NCBI RefSeq assembly: GCF_019880555.1
Contig: NZ_JAINVU010000003.1
Coordinates: 168,501-232,500 of the forward strand
DNA length: 64,000 nt
Reading direction: 5' to 3'
From: Hephaestia mangrovi
GTDB taxonomy: Bacteria; Pseudomonadota; Alphaproteobacteria; Sphingomonadales; Sphingomonadaceae
The position numbers were made by a program, and so were the translations under genes. Positions 34,423 through 43,564 of this stretch are shown here, one piece after another (the first letter of the stretch is position 1; each line of letters starts with the position of its first letter). The notes under the pieces are model-generated. The model made no database searches. It saw only the letters and a list, made by a program, of their open reading frames with translations, and had not been told where the DNA came from.

Positions 34423-36012
34423 TCAGGTCAAGCGCCGCCTGAGCAGCACCGCCTTGAGCTCGCTCCAGCGGAAGGCGCCGAACAGGAAGGCGCAGCCGAA
34501 ATAGCAGGCCGCCGCCGGCACGATCAGCGCCAGCAGCCACATCGCACGGATCACCAGCGAGCCGACAAGATGCGGCAGGATGTACGGCTCGAGGAAGATC
34601 AGCAGCGCCCCCATTGCGATCGCGGCGAGCGCCAGCCGGATCGCGCGGCGCTTCAACTGCGCATCGACCGCGAACTGCCCGCGGCGACGCAGCACCAGAT
34701 AGAGCAAGGCGACGTTGATCCAGGCGCACGACGCCCCCGAGATCGCCAGCCCGACATAGGAAAGGTCGGTCCCGAACACGAAGAACAGGTTGAGCGCCAT
34801 GTTGCACGCCATCTCGATCAGCGCGATCCGCACCGGGGTCTTGGTGTCGGCACGCGCATAATAGCCCGGCGTGAACACCTTGATCAGAATATAGGCCGGC
34901 AGTCCGCAGGCAAATACGCTGAGCACCGATGCCGACGCATGCGTGTCAGCGGCGGTGAAATGGCCCGACTGGAAGGTCGCCTGGATCAGCGCGGTCGAAG
35001 CGATCGCCAGCCCCACCGCGGCGGGCAGCGCGAGCAGCAGCGACAGCTCGATCGCGCGGTTCTGCGTATGGATCGCCTCGCGCTCCTGTCCGCCGCCGAT
35101 CTGGCGTGAGATCACCGGCAGGATCGCGGTGCCGACGCCGATCCCCACCAGCGCCAGCGGCAGCTGGTTCAGCCGATCGGCATAATAAATGTACGACACC
35201 GATCCCTGCGGCAGGAACCCGGCGGCAAGCATGGTGATGATCAGGATGTTGAATTGAATCGCCCCCTGCCCGATCGCCGCCGGCCAGATCATCTGCAGCA
35301 ACTTCTTGACCTGCGGATCGAGCGTCGGCCGCTTGAGCTTGAGCCGCACCCCCGCGGCGCGCGCGGCGAGGATCAGCCAGAGCAACTGCGCGACGCCCGA
35401 CACCGTTACCGCAATCGCCTGGTTACGCGCCGTCTCGATCGTCGAATCGGAGCGGAAGAACACCAACGCCGCGATCATGCAGATGTTGAGCATGATCGGC
35501 GCCGCCGCATTGACCCAGAAGCGGTTGAGCGAGTTCATGATCCCGCCCATCAGCGAAACGAGGCTGATCAGCGCGAGATAGGGAAAGGTGATCTGCGTCA
35601 GGTGCGTGGCGAATTCGAATTTCGCCGCGCCGCCGCTTTCCTTGAAGCCGAACGTGATCAGCCACACGATCGGCTTGGGGAACACCATGATCAGCGTGGT
35701 GAACAGCGCGAGAAACGGCAGCAGGATCGACAGCACGTCCTCGGCGAAGCGCAGGCCGATCGGCAAACCCTTTTCGCCCTCGCGTTCGCCGCCGGCGACG
35801 ACGCGGTTGAACATCGGCACGAACGCCGCCGAGAACGCGCCCTCGGCGAACAGCGCGCGAAACAGGTTGGGCAATCGCCAGGCGACATTGAACACGTCGT
35901 TCGCGAAGCCCGCGCCGACATAGCGCGCCATCAGCATGTCGCGCACGAAGCCGAGGACGCGGCTGACCAGCGTCAGGCTACCGATCGTCGCGGTATTCTT
36001 GACGAGGCTCAT
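34423..36012 (-). CDS. murJ: Lipid II flippase MurJ (MviN)
   Basis: A 529-residue inner-membrane protein of 13-14 helices belonging to the MATE-like exporter fold. The conserved N-terminus is TIGSLTLVSRVLGFVRDMLM, with the charged cavity residues of MurJ in FVRDMLMARYVGAG and in NLFRALFAEGAFSAAFVPMF. MurJ flips the peptidoglycan precursor lipid II to the periplasm and is essential. It starts 27 bases after the secB stop on the same strand, so secB-murJ-trpS may be one transcript. Confidence 0.96.
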   Translation of the reverse strand: MSLVKNTATIGSLTLVSRVLGFVRDMLMARYVGAGFANDVFNVAWRLPNLFRALFAEGAFSAAFVPMFNRVVAGGEREGEKGLPIGLRFAEDVLSILLPFLALFTTLIMVFPKPIVWLITFGFKESGGAAKFEFATHLTQITFPYLALISLVSLMGGIMNSLNRFWVNAAAPIMLNICMIAALVFFRSDSTIETARNQAIAVTVSGVAQLLWLILAARAAGVRLKLKRPTLDPQVKKLLQMIWPAAIGQGAIQFNILIITMLAAGFLPQGSVSYIYYADRLNQLPLALVGIGVGTAILPVISRQIGGGQEREAIHTQNRAIELSLLLALPAAVGLAIASTALIQATFQSGHFTAADTHASASVLSVFACGLPAYILIKVFTPGYYARADTKTPVRIALIEMACNMALNLFFVFGTDLSYVGLAISGASCAWINVALLYLVLRRRGQFAVDAQLKRRAIRLALAAIAMGALLIFLEPYILPHLVGSLVIRAMWLLALIVPAAACYFGCAFLFGAFRWSELKAVLLRRRLT

Positions 36013-36039
36013 CGTCCCCGGCCCCCGTCCGCACGGGCG

Positions 36040-36558
36040 TCAGGCGTTGCCGATGCCTTCAATGCTGGTCGGCTCGCCGGCCTGGGCACGCTGCGCCGCC
36101 TGCTGGACATAGAGGCCGTTGAAATCGATCGGCTCGAGCAGCAGCGGCGGGAAGCCGCCGTCGCGGATCGCATCGGCGACGATGCGGCGTGCGAACGGGA
36201 ACATGATGCGCGGCGCCTCGCCGAGCAGGAACGGCTGCACCGCATCGGCCGGCACGTTGCGCAGGCCGAACAGGCCGCCGTAGGAAAAGTCGACGACGAA
36301 CGCGACGGTGCCTTCGACTTCGGCCTTGACCTCGATCTTGAGCACCACTTCGTGGACTTCCTCGTTGACCTGTGCCGCGCCGATGTTGAACTGCACGTCG
36401 ATCTGCGGCGCCGCGGTCTTCTGATAGATCGCCGGCGCATTCGGATTCTCGAACGACAGATCCTTGATATATTGCGAGATCATGCCCGCGGCGGGCGCCG
36501 TATCGGCGCCATTGGGCTGCGCATTGTCGGCCGTCGTCGCGTTGTCCTGGTCGTCCAT
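36040..36558 (-). CDS. secB: Protein-export chaperone SecB
   Basis: A 172-residue cytoplasmic chaperone that keeps preproteins unfolded for SecA. An acidic, disordered first ~25 residues precede the core QYIKDLSFENPNAPAIYQ, VHEVVLKIEVKAEVEGTVAF, the conserved YGGLFGLRNVPADAVQPFLL and FPFARRIVADAIRDGGFPPL. Length is slightly above the E. coli protein because of the N-terminal extension, common in alphaproteobacteria. It diverges from the Tim44-like gene. Confidence 0.97.
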   Translation of the reverse strand: MDDQDNATTADNAQPNGADTAPAAGMISQYIKDLSFENPNAPAIYQKTAAPQIDVQFNIGAAQVNEEVHEVVLKIEVKAEVEGTVAFVVDFSYGGLFGLRNVPADAVQPFLLGEAPRIMFPFARRIVADAIRDGGFPPLLLEPIDFNGLYVQQAAQRAQAGEPTSIEGIGNA

Positions 36559-36720
36559 CGTCGAAAAGTCCTCGTATCTGGCGGATATCGGCGGCCGCTG
36601 CCGCGTTGAACCAAGGTCGGGCGCCTAGCAGGCGGCGGTCATGAGTTCAACGCTGCCCGATCGATTTGAACCGCGCCGCGCAAAGGCCTATGTAGAGTGT
36701 TCCGGCTCAATGGAGGCGAC

Positions 36721-37365
36721 GTGCTTTTTTACATCATTCTTCTTGCGATGGTCGCCGCGTTCCTGGCGCTTCGCCTCTACTCGGTGCTCGGCAAGCGCAC
36801 CGGACACGAACAGCCGCTCAAGCCGGTCGAGGAGCGCGTGGCGGTGGCGCCGGCACCGCGCACGATCGACGCGACGCCCGAATCGCGTGAAGTCGTCAAT
36901 CGCAACATCGCGCCGGGTGCCGAGAAGGGGCTGCGCGCGATCGTCGCTGCCGATCCGTCGTTCGACATGACGCAATTCCTCGAAGGCGCGCAATCGGCCT
37001 ATCGCATGACGCTCGAGGCGTTCTGGAAGGGCGACGAGGAAGCGCTGTCGCATCTCGCGGAGGAGCCCGTGCAACATGCGTTCGCCGAGGCGATCGCAGC
37101 GCGCAAGACGGCGGGCCATGTGCTCGACAACCGCCTCGTTTCGATCGAAAGCGCGCGGATCGAGGATGCCAGTGTCGAAGGGCGCGTCGGCCGCATCACC
37201 GTCCGCCTCGATGCCGATATCGCCGCGGTGACGCGCGATGGCGACGGCAATGTCGTCGCCGGCTCGCTGAGCGATGCCGTCCAGACCCACGATCTGTGGA
37301 CCTTCGCCCGCACGCTCAAGAGCGACGATCCGAACTGGAAGCTCGCCGAAACCGACGAGGCGTGA
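36721..37365 (+). CDS. Tim44/TimA family protein
   Basis: A 214-residue inner-membrane protein. The GTG at 36721 has GGAGG 4 bases upstream. An N-terminal helix (LFYIILLAMVAAFLALRLYS) is followed by a basic linker and a Tim44-like lipid-binding domain (about 75-210): MTQFLEGAQSAYRMTLEAFW, VGRITVRLDADIAAVTRDGD and TFARTLKSDDPNWKLAETDE. The mitochondrial relative tethers the import motor to the membrane; the bacterial role is unsettled. The order secB/Tim44/mltA/Smr is conserved in alphaproteobacteria. Confidence 0.92.
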   Translation: MLFYIILLAMVAAFLALRLYSVLGKRTGHEQPLKPVEERVAVAPAPRTIDATPESREVVNRNIAPGAEKGLRAIVAADPSFDMTQFLEGAQSAYRMTLEAFWKGDEEALSHLAEEPVQHAFAEAIAARKTAGHVLDNRLVSIESARIEDASVEGRVGRITVRLDADIAAVTRDGDGNVVAGSLSDAVQTHDLWTFARTLKSDDPNWKLAETDEA

Positions 37366-37385
37366 TTGTCGAGCTTGCGCTCCAT

Positions 37386-37424
37386 CGTCGTTGCGAGGAG
37401 CGCGGCGAAGACGCTATCCACGAC
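37386..37424. repeat. Degenerate REP-like sequence
   Basis: CGTCGTTGCGAGGAGCGCGG followed by CGAAGACGCTATCCACGA resembles the widespread extragenic repeat beginning GTCATTGCGAGGAGCG. It lies between the Tim44-like gene and mltA. Only one copy is evident in the window. Confidence 0.3.
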
Positions 37425-37503
37425 ACGCGGCTCGGGAGCGCCTTGCGCCGCATACGATGACGCGCACGTTTTCACGATACGGATGAAAGGCTGCTGACGG
37501 GAC

Positions 37504-38754
37504 ATGCGGATCTGGGGGGCTGCCGCACTGATCCTGTTCCTGGCGTCGTGTTCGGGGGCGATCGTGCCGCCGCCGATCGAGCGCGGAGCGCCGTCACGCG
37601 CGCCCGCATCCGGTGGTTTGCCCCCCGCCCGCCAGCCGACGCCGGCCACGCCGATTGTGCCGATGCCGTCGGGCGGCGGCGCGGGCGGCGGCGCCGGCAG
37701 CGCGGCGCTCGCCGGGCTGGTTGCCGGCCCCGCCATCGCCAGCCTGCCGGTAAGCGACGCGCAGGCAGCGCGCGCGCTCGATGCCTTCCGCACCTCCTGC
37801 CCCTCGCTGGTTCGCCGCGCCGATGCCTCGGGGCTGACGACCGGCGCCGATTGGCAGCCCGCGTGTGACGCGGCGAACGCCGTGTCCGATCGCGATGCGC
37901 GCGCCTTCTTCTCGCGCTGGTTCGAAGCCGACCAGGTTGGGGACGGGCGCGCTTATGCCACCGGTTATTTCATTCCCGAGGTGCGCGCCTCGCGGCAGCG
38001 GCATCGCGGCTATGAGGTGCCGATCTACGGCCGCCCGGCGGACCTCGTCGATGTCGATCTTGGGCAATTCGTCGACTCGCTCAAGGGCAAGAAAATCCGC
38101 GGCCGCGTCAGCGGCGACACGCTCGTCCCTTATTACGACCGCAGCGAAATCGAGGCGGGCGCGATCGCCAACAGCGCGCCAGTGATCGCCTGGGGCGCCG
38201 ATCCGGCGGCGGTGTTCTTCCTCCAGGTCCAGGGGTCGGGCGAGCTCAGGCTGCGCGACGGCTCGATGATGCGCGTCGGCTATGCCGATCAGAACGGCCG
38301 CGATTATACCGGCATCGGCAAGCTGATGCTCGATCGCGGGCTGATCGGCCATGGCGAAGCCTCGATGCAGGGCATTGTCGCCTGGCTGCGCGCGCACCCC
38401 GATCAGGGACGCGAGATCATGCAGGAGAACCAGAGCTTCGTGTTCTTCCGTCCGCTCGATGGCCCTGCGGTCGGCGCGTTGGGATTGCCGGTAGCGGGCG
38501 GCGCCTCGATCGCGGTCGATCCCAAATTCGTGCCGATGGGGGCGCCGGTCTTCCTGTCGATGGATCGCACCGACGCCACCGGCATCTGGATCGCGCAGGA
38601 TACCGGCGGCGCGATCAAGGGCGCCAACCGCTTCGATACCTTCTGGGGAGCCGGCGACAATGCCGCTGCGATCGCCGGCGGCATGTCGGCGCATGGCACC
38701 GCCTTCGTGCTGCTGCCCAAAGGCACGCTCGCGCGGCTTTCCGCCGGGGGCTGA
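37504..38754 (+). CDS. mltA: Membrane-bound lytic murein transglycosylase A
   Basis: A 416-residue outer-membrane lipoprotein (lipobox LFLASC, Cys17) that cleaves peptidoglycan glycan strands to 1,6-anhydro products. After a Pro/Gly-rich linker (25-75) the MltA domain has FFSRWFEADQVGDGRAYATG, VFFLQVQGSGELRLRDGSMM and RVGYADQNGRDYTGIG. The C-terminal 3D domain holds IAQDTGGAIKGANRFDTFWG with the catalytic Asp. Length is normal. The Smr gene starts 2 bases after its stop. Confidence 0.95.
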   Translation: MRIWGAAALILFLASCSGAIVPPPIERGAPSRAPASGGLPPARQPTPATPIVPMPSGGGAGGGAGSAALAGLVAGPAIASLPVSDAQAARALDAFRTSCPSLVRRADASGLTTGADWQPACDAANAVSDRDARAFFSRWFEADQVGDGRAYATGYFIPEVRASRQRHRGYEVPIYGRPADLVDVDLGQFVDSLKGKKIRGRVSGDTLVPYYDRSEIEAGAIANSAPVIAWGADPAAVFFLQVQGSGELRLRDGSMMRVGYADQNGRDYTGIGKLMLDRGLIGHGEASMQGIVAWLRAHPDQGREIMQENQSFVFFRPLDGPAVGALGLPVAGGASIAVDPKFVPMGAPVFLSMDRTDATGIWIAQDTGGAIKGANRFDTFWGAGDNAAAIAGGMSAHGTAFVLLPKGTLARLSAGG

Positions 38755-38755
38755 G

Positions 38756-39304
38756 GTGGCGAACAGGCCGCTCGGCCCCGACGAAGCGGCGCTGTGGGCG
38801 CGCGTGTTGGCGACCGTCCGGCCGCTGCCCGGCCGCGTCGCGCCGCCGCTGGCGAAGTCGGTCACGCCGCCCCCGAAAGCGCCGCCCAGGCCGATTCCGC
38901 TCGATCGTCCGCACGAACGTCCGGGGTCTCCGCCGCGATCGCACCACGCAGCGACGCTCGATTCCAGCTGGGACCGCCGGCTGTCGCGCGGGATCGCCCA
39001 GCCCGATTGCACCGTCGATCTCCACGGCCATTCGCTGGCCACGGCTCATGCCCGGCTCGATGCCGCGCTCGACCAAGCGATTGCCGAGGGCAACCGCGTG
39101 ATGCTGCTCATCACCGGCAAGCCGCCGCGTCCCGACAGCGAACGGCCGCACGCCCGCGGCGCGATCCGCGAGGCGGTCGGCGACTGGCTCGCCGCCTCGC
39201 GCCACGCCTCGTCGATTGCCGCCGTGCGCGGTGCTCACCCCCGCCACGGCGGCCAGGGCGCACTCTACATCATCCTGAAAAGGCGACGGCATTCGCCCGC
39301 TTGA
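38756..39304 (+). CDS. Smr domain protein
   Basis: A 182-residue protein starting at GTG, 2 bases after the mltA stop. A Pro-rich, basic N-terminal half (about 1-85) is followed by the Smr domain: CTVDLHGHSLATAHARLDAA (the DLHG motif), VMLLITGKPPRPD and HGGQGALYIILKR. Smr domains bind or nick DNA or RNA; some relatives rescue collided ribosomes. This arrangement with mltA is conserved in alphaproteobacteria. The Cys just before DLHG is unusual but not diagnostic. Confidence 0.9.
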   Translation: MANRPLGPDEAALWARVLATVRPLPGRVAPPLAKSVTPPPKAPPRPIPLDRPHERPGSPPRSHHAATLDSSWDRRLSRGIAQPDCTVDLHGHSLATAHARLDAALDQAIAEGNRVMLLITGKPPRPDSERPHARGAIREAVGDWLAASRHASSIAAVRGAHPRHGGQGALYIILKRRRHSPA

Positions 39305-39393
39305 AGTTTTTTAACTCCTTCCCGGCACAATCGCGCGCGAGAGCGAATGCGCATCCTGCCTAATCTGCCCCGGGGGGACGACGAGACGACGCG

Positions 39394-41061
39394 ATGGAAG
39401 AAGTGACTCTGAAGAGCCGCGCCGTCGTGTTCGCCCTGTGCGTCGGCGTGGTGGCGTTCATCCTGGCCCTGCTGGCAACGTCGCATGGCGTGATCGATCG
39501 CGCGACGATCACGATCGCGCTGATTCCGGCGATCGTGTGCGGCGCGATGAGCTGGGCGTCGGCCGAACGCGCGCTGTCGAGCACCGCAGCGGCGATCGAT
39601 CTTGCCATCGCACGCCTCGCCGATGCGGCCGAAGGCGATCTCGACAGCCCGATTCCGCCCGAAATCGCCGACCGGGTTCCGCAATTGGCGTCCGCGATGA
39701 CCAGCCTGTTCCGCCAGTTCGACAGCGATATCGAGGGCATCCGCCGCACCGCGCGTGTCGACCTCGTCACCGGCCTGCCCAATCGCGGACATTTCCGCGA
39801 GGCCGCCGAGGCCGCGCTCGCCGCGCCCGATATGCCCGGTGCCGCGCTGTTTTTTATCGATCTCGATCGCTTCAAGGCGGTCAACGATACGCTTGGCCAC
39901 GCGCGGGGCGACATGCTGCTCGCCGCCGTCGCCGGGCGGCTGCGCGTCGTCGCCGAGGAAGCGGTTGCGGCGAGCGCTGCGACGCCGCTGATCGGGCGGC
40001 TCGCGGGCGACGAATTCACCCTGCTGTTGCCCGGCATCCGCGAGACCATGGCGGCCGCGCGGGTCGGCCGGTCGATCCAGCGCGCACTCGCCGAACCGTT
40101 TGCCATCGACGGCACAGCGGTCGAAGTCGGCGGCTCGGTCGGCATCGCGCTGGCACCGCAGCATGGCGCTACGCTGGGCGAATTGATGCGCGCCGCCGAT
40201 CTCGCGATGTACCAGGCCAAGGCCGAGGGCCGCGGCCGCGTCGCGCATTTCACCGATACGATCGCCGCCGCCGTGGCCGAACGCGCGCGGCTCGACGAGG
40301 AGCTGCGCCGGGCACTGGCTCGCGACGAATTCACTCTGGTCTTTCAGCCGCAGATCGGCGCACGCGACGGCGCCGTCGTCGCGGTCGAGGCGCTGCTGCG
40401 CTGGCAGCATCCCGAGGATGGCCCGCGCCTGCCGGCGACCTTCATCCGCCGCGCCGAGGAGAGCGGGATGATCGTCGAGATCGGCGACTGGGTGATCGCG
40501 CGCGTCGCCGAGACGCTGGCGCGCTGGGGCGCCGACGGGACCGGCCAGCGGCTTGCGGTCAACATCAGCCAGCGCGAGCTCGATCACGCGCTGTTCTTCC
40601 GCCGGCTCCATCATGGGATGCGCGCCGCCCACGCACCGGCCGCGCTGCTGGAACTGGAGATCAGCGAATCGCTGGCGATGCGGTGCAGCCGCGAGGTGCT
40701 CGACGCGCTCGCCCTGTTGCGCGGCGACGGCGCGACGATTTCGATCGATAATTTCGGGACCGGCTATTCGAATCTGGCGCGGCTGCGCGAACTGCCGATC
40801 GACCGCATCAAGCTCGACCGCAGCGTGATCGAGCATATCGCGACCCGCGCCGAAGCGCGCACCATCGCGCATGCGGTGATCAGCCTGGTCCACGGCCTCG
40901 GCTGCGAAGCGGTGGCCGAGGGGATCGAAAGCGACGCGCAGGCCAACGTGCTGCGCGTGATCGGCTGCGACGTGCTGCAGGGCTATGCCGTGGCGCCGCC
41001 AATGGACGAGCCGACGCTGATCACCTGGGCGCGGGGCCAACGGCAAAGGCTAGCCGTCTAG
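39394..41061 (+). CDS. Membrane-bound GGDEF-EAL protein (c-di-GMP signalling)
   Basis: A 555-residue protein. Two N-terminal helices (about 10-30 and 38-55) and a HAMP-like linker (60-110) precede a GGDEF domain (about 120-290) and an EAL domain (about 300-550). The cyclase signature reads AGDEF (204-208), a variant found in some active enzymes. The EAL domain keeps EALLRW (332-337), the Asn of VNIS (390), LEISES and the RIKLDRS Lys, but the metal-binding DD pair reads DN (Asp452, Asn453). Phosphodiesterase activity may therefore be lost or weak. It may make, break or merely sense c-di-GMP. Its 3' end overlaps dapE by 12 bases. Confidence 0.92.
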   Translation: MEEVTLKSRAVVFALCVGVVAFILALLATSHGVIDRATITIALIPAIVCGAMSWASAERALSSTAAAIDLAIARLADAAEGDLDSPIPPEIADRVPQLASAMTSLFRQFDSDIEGIRRTARVDLVTGLPNRGHFREAAEAALAAPDMPGAALFFIDLDRFKAVNDTLGHARGDMLLAAVAGRLRVVAEEAVAASAATPLIGRLAGDEFTLLLPGIRETMAAARVGRSIQRALAEPFAIDGTAVEVGGSVGIALAPQHGATLGELMRAADLAMYQAKAEGRGRVAHFTDTIAAAVAERARLDEELRRALARDEFTLVFQPQIGARDGAVVAVEALLRWQHPEDGPRLPATFIRRAEESGMIVEIGDWVIARVAETLARWGADGTGQRLAVNISQRELDHALFFRRLHHGMRAAHAPAALLELEISESLAMRCSREVLDALALLRGDGATISIDNFGTGYSNLARLRELPIDRIKLDRSVIEHIATRAEARTIAHAVISLVHGLGCEAVAEGIESDAQANVLRVIGCDVLQGYAVAPPMDEPTLITWARGQRQRLAV

Positions 41062-42174
41062 CGCCCGCGCCACGATGTCGGCGTAGATTTCGGCAAGCGC
41101 ATGAAGATCGGCGACGGCGACCGCCTCGTCGAGCTTGTGCATCGTCGCATTGACCAGCCCGAATTCGACGACCGGGCAGAGTTTCGACAAGAAGCGCGCA
41201 TCCGACGTGCCGCCGCTGGTCGAAAGCGCTGGCCGCTGCCCGGTCTTGCGCTCGATCGCATCGGCGATGAGGCTGGAGAGCGTGCCCGGCTCGGTGAGGA
41301 ACGCCTCGCCCGAGATCAGCGCCTCGACCGTCGCGGCGGGGCAATGCGCATGGGCGATCGCTTCGATCCGGCGGGCGAGATCGGCGCCGCGATGGAGATC
41401 GTTGAAGCGGATGCTGAGCCGCGCCTCGGCGCGGCCGGGGATCACGTTATGCGCCGGATTGCCGACGGCGATATCGGTCACTTCGATGTTCGACGGCTGA
41501 AACCAGTCGGTACCCTGATCGAGCTCGATCGCCTCGATCGCGGCAAGGATCGCGACCAGCCGGGGAATCGGATTGTCGGCGAGGTGCGGATAAGCGACGT
41601 GCCCCTGCCGGCCCGGCACGGTGATCCAGATGTTGACCGAGCCGCGCCGCCCGATCTTGATCATGTCGCCGAGGCGATCGACCGAGGTCGGTTCGCCGAC
41701 CAGGCACACATCCGGCTTGATATGCCGCTGCTCCATCCGATCGATCAGCGCGCGCGTGCCGTGAATCGCCGGCCCTTCCTCGTCGCCGGTGATGATCAGG
41801 CTGACAGTGCCGGCATCGACGGGGACGCGCGCCGCCGCTGCGACGAAGGCGGCGACCGCGCCCTTCATGTCGACCGCGCCGCGGCCATAGACGAGCCCGC
41901 CGCGCTCCTCGCCGTCGAACGGCCCCGCCGTCCAGCCGTCACCCGGCGGCACCACGTCGAGATGCCCGGCAAAAGCGAAATGGCGGCCACCAGCCCCGCG
42001 CGTCGCCAGCAGATTCTCGACCGGCCCGTGCGGTGCTTCCCCGGCAACGAAGCGATCGACCGAAAAGCCGAGCGGCCGCAGCATCGCCTCCAGCGCGTCG
42101 AATACCGGCGGCTGGGCGGGCGTGACGCTCGGGCAGGCGATCAGCGCCTTGGTGAGCGCGACGGGATCGGGCAT
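41050..42174 (-). CDS. dapE: Succinyl-diaminopimelate desuccinylase
   Basis: A 374-residue dizinc amidohydrolase of the lysine/meso-diaminopimelate pathway, needed for peptidoglycan. Zinc ligands and motifs are FAGHLDVVPPGDGW, YGRGAVDMKG, IITGDEEGPAI, LVGEPTS and the C-terminal LSTSGGTSDARF. The reading frame extends upstream through other ATGs (42189, 42201) without a clear ribosome site; ATG 42174 gives the family-typical MPDPVALTKALIACPSVTP. It diverges from the cupin gene, and the leaders overlap closely. Confidence 0.93.
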   Translation of the reverse strand: MPDPVALTKALIACPSVTPAQPPVFDALEAMLRPLGFSVDRFVAGEAPHGPVENLLATRGAGGRHFAFAGHLDVVPPGDGWTAGPFDGEERGGLVYGRGAVDMKGAVAAFVAAAARVPVDAGTVSLIITGDEEGPAIHGTRALIDRMEQRHIKPDVCLVGEPTSVDRLGDMIKIGRRGSVNIWITVPGRQGHVAYPHLADNPIPRLVAILAAIEAIELDQGTDWFQPSNIEVTDIAVGNPAHNVIPGRAEARLSIRFNDLHRGADLARRIEAIAHAHCPAATVEALISGEAFLTEPGTLSSLIADAIERKTGQRPALSTSGGTSDARFLSKLCPVVEFGLVNATMHKLDEAVAVADLHALAEIYADIVARALDG

Positions 42175-42200
42175 GGTAGCAGCGGACATGGGAGGTGACA

Positions 42201-42665
42201 TTGCCCAAGCTCGATCTCGACACAATCCCGCAAACCAACCGCACCGGCTATCCGTCGCCATTCGACGAGCCCGTCCAGGGCCGCTGGTATCGCCGCCTCG
42301 CCCCGGCGAGCGGGCTGACCGCGTTCGGCGTGAGTCACGTCGTGCTGCGCCCCGGCGCCTGGTCTGCGCAACGCCATTGGCATGAGGGCGAGGACGAATT
42401 CCTGGTGATGATCTCCGGCGAGGCGGTGCTGGTCGACGATGACGGCGATCATGTGCTCGGCCCCGGCGACTGTGCCGCCTTTCCGATGGGCGATCGCAAC
42501 GGCCACCATCTCCAGAACCGCTCCGACAAGGATTGCGTGTTCGTCGTGGTCGGCGCCGGCGACAATCTCGGCGGCGATTATCCCGACATCGACATGCGCT
42601 TCACCGCCGACGATCGCTATGTCCATAACGACGGCAGCGATTACGACACGCAGCGGGCTCGCTAG
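42201..42665 (+). CDS. Cupin domain protein
   Basis: A 154-residue cupin. TTG 42201 is chosen because GGGAGG ends 5 bases upstream; a GTG two codons earlier overlaps that site. The cupin motifs are visible: motif 1 is WSAQRHWHEGEDEFLVMISG (two His and a Glu as metal ligands) and motif 2 is GPGDCAAFPMGDRNGHHL. The family is diverse (isomerases, dioxygenases, sensors), and nothing here shows the substrate. It stands alone, with hairpin sequences following its stop. Confidence 0.85.
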   Translation: MPKLDLDTIPQTNRTGYPSPFDEPVQGRWYRRLAPASGLTAFGVSHVVLRPGAWSAQRHWHEGEDEFLVMISGEAVLVDDDGDHVLGPGDCAAFPMGDRNGHHLQNRSDKDCVFVVVGAGDNLGGDYPDIDMRFTADDRYVHNDGSDYDTQRAR

Positions 42666-42673
42666 AGCCGGAT

Positions 42674-42714
42674 TGATCCAAGCCGAATCGGTTCGGCTCC
42701 GGCGCTTTCAGCGC
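42674..42714. repeat. Pair of hairpins after the cupin gene, repeat-like
   Basis: AGCCGAA (42681-42687) pairs with TTCGGCT (42692-42698), and GCGCT (42702-42706) with AGCGC (42710-42714). The segment GATCCAA...TTCGGCTC recurs, inverted and altered, at 46895-46914, suggesting copies of one extragenic element. It may also end cupin transcription. Confidence 0.4.
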
Positions 42715-42862
42715 GGAAGGTTCCGAAAGTTCCGGGAAAGCGACATCAGGCCGGCTCCTATGTATCTTGCGCGCAACAAGGACGATCGACGCTGAGAAAG
42801 AGCAGCAACGGAGAACATTAACAGAACATCTGCGTGTAGGAAAGTTCTTTCCAACCTGTGCT

Positions 42863-43525
42863 TCAGGCCGCCGGCTGCTCGAATTGCTCGATCACCCATT
42901 CCTCTTCCTGCGCGGCGGCGATCCAGTCCTGCATGAAGGGGTGTTGAAGCACGGCCTCGACATAGGAGCCGGCGAAGCGCGCGATCGGCAGCGACCAGGT
43001 GACGATCCGCGTGCACACGGGCGCATACATGATGTCCGCCGCCGAAAAGTCGCCGAACAGGAAATCACCGTCGCCGCCGTACCGTGCGCGGGCCTGGGCC
43101 CACAATTCCATGATCCGCTCCATATCGGCGAGGACGTCGTCGTCAGGGCGCTTGGGCGGAAATATCTGGCGGATGTTCATCGAATGCTTGCGGCGTAGCG
43201 CGGCGAAGCTCGCGTGCATCTCGGCAGCCATCGATCGCGCCATCGCGCGGGCGCCGTCATCGGCCGGCCAGAAGCGATCGCGGCCGACCTTGTCGACGAG
43301 ATATTCAACGATCGCCAGGCTATCCCACACGACGATCTCGCCATCCCACAGGATCGGCACCTTGCCCGATGACGGCGCGAACTCGTCCCCCTCGCGGCGC
43401 TGTTCCCACGCCGAATCGTAGAGCGGGACGACGACTTCCTCGAACGCGAGGCCCGATTGCTTGCACGCCAGCCAGCCGCGCAGCGACCAGGATGAATAGG
43501 CCTTGTTGCCGATGATGAGCTTCAT
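42863..43525 (-). CDS. Glutathione S-transferase family protein
   Basis: A 220-residue protein with the N-terminal segment IIGNKAYSSWSLRGWLACKQ (Ser in YSSWS is the probable glutathione-activating residue) and GKVPILWDGEIVVWDSLAI, the cis-Pro and glutathione gamma-Glu binding segment. The C-terminal helical domain includes WPADDGARAMARSMAAEMHA. It belongs to the group of bacterial GSTs close to YfcF/zeta-like proteins. The start at 43525 is set by homology of the first residues. It lies 39 bases downstream of the SOUL-type gene and may be co-transcribed. Confidence 0.9.
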   Translation of the reverse strand: MKLIIGNKAYSSWSLRGWLACKQSGLAFEEVVVPLYDSAWEQRREGDEFAPSSGKVPILWDGEIVVWDSLAIVEYLVDKVGRDRFWPADDGARAMARSMAAEMHASFAALRRKHSMNIRQIFPPKRPDDDVLADMERIMELWAQARARYGGDGDFLFGDFSAADIMYAPVCTRIVTWSLPIARFAGSYVEAVLQHPFMQDWIAAAQEEEWVIEQFEQPAA

Positions 43526-43564
43526 GGCGCCTGGCCTAGACGCCGCTGCGAACCCCGGCAAGCG

